Shown here piece by piece: positions 6,519 to 9,475 of a stretch of 9,475 bases of DNA (position 1 is the stretch's first letter; each line of letters opens with the position of its first letter). Position numbers and translations under genes: made by a program. Source of the stretch: an archaeon (GTDB lineage: Archaea > Thermoproteota > Nitrososphaeria > Nitrososphaerales > Nitrosopumilaceae). The notes under the pieces were generated by a model. The model had not been told where the DNA came from and ran no database searches. It saw only the letters and a program-made list of their open reading frames with translations. The DNA is taken from positions 1 to 9,475 of the forward strand of contig SBBK01000029.1 of the NCBI GenBank assembly GCA_005240025.1. The letters are read 5' to 3'.

Positions 6519-7916
6519 ATGTTTGGCAAAACAGGATTCAAGATAAGCGGTACTGTCGGCATAATCATTTTACTTTTAGGAATAACAATTTTGTTTGGGT
6601 CATACCAGATGTCGAGGGTAAGCCAGGAAATAGTAATGGTATCTGAGGCATATGAGCCCCTGCAGGGGCTGCTTGGCGAGATCAAATTTTACCAGACAAG
6701 GCAGGCAAACAGTTTTGAAAAAATGTCTGCAGATCCCACATCGGACTCTGCCAGGGAGGAGTTTTGGTCCAGCGGAGTCATCATAAAATCAGATATCAGG
6801 CAGGCAAAAAAAATAGCAGAGACAGGATATTCTGTTGCCCCAACAGATTCTGTTGGCAACAACTTTAGACTTGTCCACAAGATGCTTGCAGACATCGAAC
6901 AGGAGCACAATGGGTTTGAAGAGATCACAAAAAACCAGGAAAGCGGAAGGCTCCTGCCAATTCTGATATCAAAGGAAGAGCAAATACAGGTCAGAATAGA
7001 TGACGCGTTGGCACAGATCGAGAGGTTCAACGAAGAAGCCATCTCATCAATTGAGGAGTATGAGCGGGGGTGGCTTTATGTCCAAATTGGGATAATCGTG
7101 ATAGTAGGAGTAATTTCGGTTTTTTTAAAAAGTTTCACCAATCAGATAAACAACGGACTCAAGGCAGAAATCGAAGAAAAAACCCGTGAGTTGCAGGAGG
7201 CAAACAAGAGGCTGCAGGAACTGGATGCAAAAAAAGACGAGTTCATCAGCATTGCATCGCACGAGTTAAAGGGCCCAATCCAACCGATCTTTGGCTTTGC
7301 CGAGCTTGCCCAATCTGGATACATTGACCAGAAAGAGGCGTGGGATGGGGTAACCACACTGGCAAAAAAACTCCAAGGACTTGCAAATGATATCTTGGAG
7401 GTCACCAGAATTGAGAACAACAGGCTGGAGCTCCGACTCCAAGACTTTTCAATAAACGAGATAATACTGGAAACGATCAAGATGCAGAAGGTAGGCCTTG
7501 AGAAAAAAATAACACTCGGTGTTTCGCTTGGCAGAGATGCCATAGTTCATGTGGACAGGACAAGAATTGAGCAGGTCCTGAGAAACATCCTGGCTAACGC
7601 GATCAAGTTCACAGAGACGGGCGCCATCACAATCAGCACCAGAATAGAAAAAGACGCGTTATTCATAACAATACGGGACACAGGCCCCGGCATACCGGAA
7701 GAGATCCTGCCCAACATTTTCGACAAGTTTGTCACGAGGAACCATGCGCGGGAAGACCAGCCTGGAAATGGGCTTGGTTTGTTTTTGTGTAAAGGCATAA
7801 TCGACGCGCATGGAGGCAGGATAACCGCACACAACAACAAAGAAGGCGGCGCAACGTTTGAGTTTTCGATACCGCTCGTCAAAAAGACTGTAGAATCTCT
7901 TGCCAACAGTGTTTGA
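6519..7916 (+). CDS. Membrane sensor histidine kinase
   Basis: A 465-residue kinase. Transmembrane helix 1 lies at about 9-28 (ISGTVGIIILLLGITILFG), an extracytoplasmic, largely helical sensor region at about 29-185, and transmembrane helix 2 at about 187-203. A coiled-coil linker at about 212-240 (KAEIEEKTRELQEANKRLQE) follows, with no evident HAMP or PAS domain. HisKA has the phospho-acceptor His248 in ASHELKGPIQP. The ATPase domain shows N box residues Asn356 and Asn360 (RNILANAIKF), G1 DTGPGI (387-392), F box FDKF (401-404) and G2 GNGLGLFLCK (416-425). All catalytic boxes are intact. The helical ectodomain recalls four-helix or CHASE3-like sensors, but no ligand is evident. The 113-base gap upstream holds no convincing gene; a TATTTT box near 6492-6497 and GAGGAT at 6501-6506 are weak start signals. 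The response regulator follows after 49 bases and is the probable partner. Confidence 0.92.
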   Translation: MFGKTGFKISGTVGIIILLLGITILFGSYQMSRVSQEIVMVSEAYEPLQGLLGEIKFYQTRQANSFEKMSADPTSDSAREEFWSSGVIIKSDIRQAKKIAETGYSVAPTDSVGNNFRLVHKMLADIEQEHNGFEEITKNQESGRLLPILISKEEQIQVRIDDALAQIERFNEEAISSIEEYERGWLYVQIGIIVIVGVISVFLKSFTNQINNGLKAEIEEKTRELQEANKRLQELDAKKDEFISIASHELKGPIQPIFGFAELAQSGYIDQKEAWDGVTTLAKKLQGLANDILEVTRIENNRLELRLQDFSINEIILETIKMQKVGLEKKITLGVSLGRDAIVHVDRTRIEQVLRNILANAIKFTETGAITISTRIEKDALFITIRDTGPGIPEEILPNIFDKFVTRNHAREDQPGNGLGLFLCKGIIDAHGGRITAHNNKEGGATFEFSIPLVKKTVESLANSV

Positions 7917-7935
7917 GTTTTTTGGACAGACTCAG

Positions 7936-7948
7936 CTTAATTATTTTT
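7936..7948 (+). promoter_or_regulatory. Probable promoter (TATA box) of the response regulator
   Basis: CTTAATTATTTTT is centred about 25 bases before the ATG at 7966, suggesting a separate leaderless transcript for the regulator despite its closeness to the kinase gene. A short inverted repeat (TGAGT 7914-7918, ACTCA 7930-7934) lies just before it. Confidence 0.4.
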
Positions 7949-7965
7949 AGGAAAAACCAGGTATT

Positions 7966-8328
7966 ATGAACATACTAGTTGCCGAGGACAATGCATTTAC
8001 GGCTGCACAATACGCCAGGGCGCTGCAGGGGATGGGCCATCGCGTGACAGTCTCAAGAGACGGTGAGGAGTGCGTCCAGGCATACGAAAGGGCACACGCA
8101 GATGCGAGTCCATTTGATGTTGTACTGCTTGACAACAACATGCCAAAAAGGAGCGGAGTCGAGGTGGCCAAAGACATCCTAGATAAAAACCCAACCCAGA
8201 GAATAATTTTCGCATCTGCGTACAACCTCAACACGTTGCTAAAATCGCCTGGAACAATTCCAAAGACAGTTGAGGTTCTGGAAAAACCGTTTTCGCTCAG
8301 TGCGATGATCAGAACAATCGAAGCCTGA
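7966..8328 (+). CDS. Single-domain (CheY-like) response regulator
   Basis: A 120-residue stand-alone receiver domain. It has the acidic pocket Glu7-Asp8 (VAEDN), the phospho-acceptor Asp56 in VVLLDNNMP, the switch residue Ser84 in IIFASA and Lys107 in LEKPF, so it should be phosphorylatable. No DNA-binding or enzymatic output domain follows, so it must act through protein contacts or as a phosphotransfer intermediate. It lies 49 bases after the histidine kinase and is probably its partner. The ATG at 7966 fits both the domain start and the TATA spacing. Its stop codon ends at 8328, directly against the stop codon of the convergent cysteine synthase at 8329. The regulated process is unknown; neighbours in thiol and cysteine metabolism are only a hint. 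Confidence 0.92.
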   Translation: MNILVAEDNAFTAAQYARALQGMGHRVTVSRDGEECVQAYERAHADASPFDVVLLDNNMPKRSGVEVAKDILDKNPTQRIIFASAYNLNTLLKSPGTIPKTVEVLEKPFSLSAMIRTIEA

Positions 8329-9327
8329 TTACATGTAGACTATTTTTGAGACATGTCTTGCTTCTTTTAGGGCGCCATCAAACTCGGCTTCTGTGAAGAC
8401 TTTTTGCTGCGCATACAGGCTTTTGAATTTGCGGCCATCGTCTGCAAATATGCCGACTACGACGCCTTCGTCGATTTTGTAGCTTTTCATTGCGGCATAT
8501 ACGGTTGCGGAAGACGGACTGACCAGCATTTTTTCTTTTGCAAAGACTTCTCGTACTGCTGCAAAGGCCTGCTCGTTTGTAATTGTAATCCAGTCATCGA
8601 CTACGTTTTCGCGGCGCAAAAACAGGTCGGGCTTTGCAGACTCTTCAAAGTTGCGCAGACCCTGAATCAGGTGGTTTTGCTGTGGCTGTACACCTATTGT
8701 CTTGATTTTTTTGTTCTGCTCCTTGAGATATGCGGAAATTCCGGTTACCGTTCCGCCGGTCCCGACCCCTGTGAAAAAATGAGTTATCTTGCCTTCTGTT
8801 TGTTTCCAGATTTCCGGGCCGGTGCCCCTGTAGTGGCCAAGAAAGTTTGCCTCGTTGGAATACTGGTTTGGCGAGAAATACTTGTCTGGCCTTGATGAGG
8901 CAATCGAGGTAGCCAGAGCAATGCTCTGGTCGGTTCCTGCGCCCACCTTTGGGCACAGGTCATCGCTGGTTTCGTAAATTTTTGCGCCAAGGGAAGCAAT
9001 TATTTTCTTTGTCTCCTCGCTTGCTTTTTCTGGAATGACTATTTCAACCTGGTATCCTAAAAGATTTGCAATTCCTGAGAGGGCTATGCCGGTGTTGCCC
9101 GATGTCGGCTCAATTATTATGGTGTGGCCCCGCTTTATTTTCCCTTTTTCTTCGGCGTCCTTTATCATCCAGTAGGCTGCCCTGTCCTTTACTGAACCAA
9201 ATGGATTGTGTCCTTCGAGCTTGGCAAAATATGTCACATTTTTGGCAGACAGAGAGTCCAGTTTGACCAGCGGAGTGTTGCCAATTTTGTCCAGTATCCC
9301 GGGGTCGGTGCGGACTTTGGTTGCCAT
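8329..9327 (-). CDS. PLP-dependent cysteine synthase (CysM/CysK family)
   Basis: A 332-residue fold-type II PLP enzyme expected to join a sulfur donor with an activated serine (O-acetylserine or O-phosphoserine) to make cysteine. It opens with ILDKIGNTPLVKLDSL. The Schiff-base Lys47 is in KLEGHNPFGSVKDR, whose wording is closer to CysM than to CysK. The substrate loop is PTSGNTG (74-80), the PLP phosphate loop GVGTGGTVTG (187-196), and Ser272/Ser273 in VSPSSA occupy the place that contacts the pyridine nitrogen. There is no C-terminal CBS domain, so a cystathionine beta-synthase with regulatory domains is excluded. Serine donor and sulfur donor cannot be decided from sequence. The ATG at 9325-9327 is preceded by a good GGTGA ribosome-binding site at 9338-9334 (- strand), consistent with internal translation in an operon. 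It starts one base after the TusA-family gene ends. Confidence 0.93.
   Translation of the reverse strand: MATKVRTDPGILDKIGNTPLVKLDSLSAKNVTYFAKLEGHNPFGSVKDRAAYWMIKDAEEKGKIKRGHTIIIEPTSGNTGIALSGIANLLGYQVEIVIPEKASEETKKIIASLGAKIYETSDDLCPKVGAGTDQSIALATSIASSRPDKYFSPNQYSNEANFLGHYRGTGPEIWKQTEGKITHFFTGVGTGGTVTGISAYLKEQNKKIKTIGVQPQQNHLIQGLRNFEESAKPDLFLRRENVVDDWITITNEQAFAAVREVFAKEKMLVSPSSATVYAAMKSYKIDEGVVVGIFADDGRKFKSLYAQQKVFTEAEFDGALKEARHVSKIVYM
8331..8356. terminator. Inverted ACATGT pair around a T run at a convergent junction, possible terminator
   Basis: ACATGT at 8331-8336 and again at 8351-8356 can pair as a 6-bp stem, with a 14-base loop containing TATTTTT. It starts 3 bases after the response regulator stop and lies inside the last codons of the opposing cysteine synthase. 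The T5 run could terminate the + strand transcript. ACATGT is itself a palindrome, so the pair is also a direct repeat and pairing may be fortuitous. Confidence 0.25.
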
Positions 9328-9328
9328 A

Positions 9329-9475
9329 TCACTTCACCTTTTTGATTGAAAATTCCAGCTCGCTTTCTTTTTTTTGCAGCGACAAAAGCTCATGGCCGTT
9401 TCTTTTGACCCATCTCGAGATGTCTTCTTCGGCGTTTGGGTCATCGGCAAGAACTGTGAGTACATCGCCTACCTG
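9329..9475 (-). CDS. tusA: TusA-family sulfur carrier protein, C-terminal part (5' end outside window)
   Basis: A partial frame of 48 residues, open to the right edge and ending in TGA at 9331-9329. Its translation begins QVGDVLTVLADDPNAEEDI and continues SRWVKRNGHELLSLQ, ending in IKKVK. This matches the second half of TusA/SirA-like proteins (G-[DE]-V-L-x-V-x-x-[DT]-D-P ... D-I-x-x-W ... G-H-x-L). The catalytic CPxP cysteine lies in the missing N-terminal part and cannot be checked. TusA carries a persulfide and passes sulfur between proteins. One base separates its stop from the cysteine synthase ATG, so the two are almost certainly co-transcribed. Confidence 0.85.
   Translation of the reverse strand, partial: QVGDVLTVLADDPNAEEDISRWVKRNGHELLSLQKKESELEFSIKKVK
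9334..9338 (-). promoter_or_regulatory. Shine-Dalgarno site of the cysteine synthase gene
   Basis: GGTGA on the - strand ends 6 bases before the ATG. It overlaps the final codons of the upstream TusA-like gene. It is the clearest ribosome-binding site in the window, as expected for a downstream gene of an operon where the first genes are leaderless. Confidence 0.6.

Noticed and set aside
7142..7543. - strand frame of 133 codons opposite the histidine kinase
   Set aside because: Ser/Phe-rich antisense translation of a helical, Glu/Lys-rich kinase segment; a typical shadow.
1..9475. tRNA, rRNA, CRISPR, insertion sequence or prophage signatures
   Set aside because: None seen by eye on either strand; no terminal inverted repeats, spacer arrays or transposase motifs.

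Overview
The window looks like a chromosomal segment of an archaeon, most probably an ammonia-oxidising thaumarchaeon (Nitrososphaerota). This is inference. It rests on a Thi4-type thiazole synthase, AT-rich boxes about 25 bases before several start codons as in leaderless archaeal transcripts, frequent AGA/AGG arginine and ATA isoleucine codons, a TPR plus winged-helix protein, and a degenerate archaemetzincin-like protein of a kind I associate with this phylum. Coding density is high. I see no tRNA, rRNA, insertion sequence, CRISPR array or attachment site.

Layout from left to right. (1) A TPR/winged-helix gene enters from the left edge on the + strand and ends at 1060. (2) On the - strand, a siroheme sulfite/nitrite reductase (1818-3626) is followed by a two-domain rhodanese (1036-1830). 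The two overlap by 13 bases, and the rhodanese 3' end overlaps the TPR gene by 25 bases in the convergent orientation. (3) A divergent promoter region (3627-3807) separates them from a + strand series: thi4 (3808-4620), an archaemetzincin-like protein lacking HExxH (4624-5403), thioredoxin reductase (5422-6405), a membrane histidine kinase (6519-7916) and a single-domain response regulator (7966-8328). (4) A CysM/CysK-type cysteine synthase (8329-9327) and the C-terminal end of a TusA-family sulfur carrier (9329-9475) come in from the right on the - strand. The cysteine synthase stop codon directly abuts the response regulator stop codon.

The common theme is reduced sulfur. Sulfite reductase makes sulfide. 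Rhodanese and TusA carry sulfane sulfur or persulfide. Cysteine synthase fixes sulfur into cysteine. Thi4 consumes sulfur for the thiamin thiazole, here apparently from its own active-site cysteine. Thioredoxin reductase supplies thiol reducing power. The two-component pair sits between the thiol-redox and cysteine genes, so it may respond to sulfur, redox or nutrient state, but nothing in its sequence shows the signal.

The items most worth a second look are the archaemetzincin-like protein, which has lost its HExxH catalytic motif but kept a Cys/His metal site and lies 3 bases after thi4; the Cys-type (probably single-turnover) Thi4; and the one-base TusA-cysteine synthase junction.
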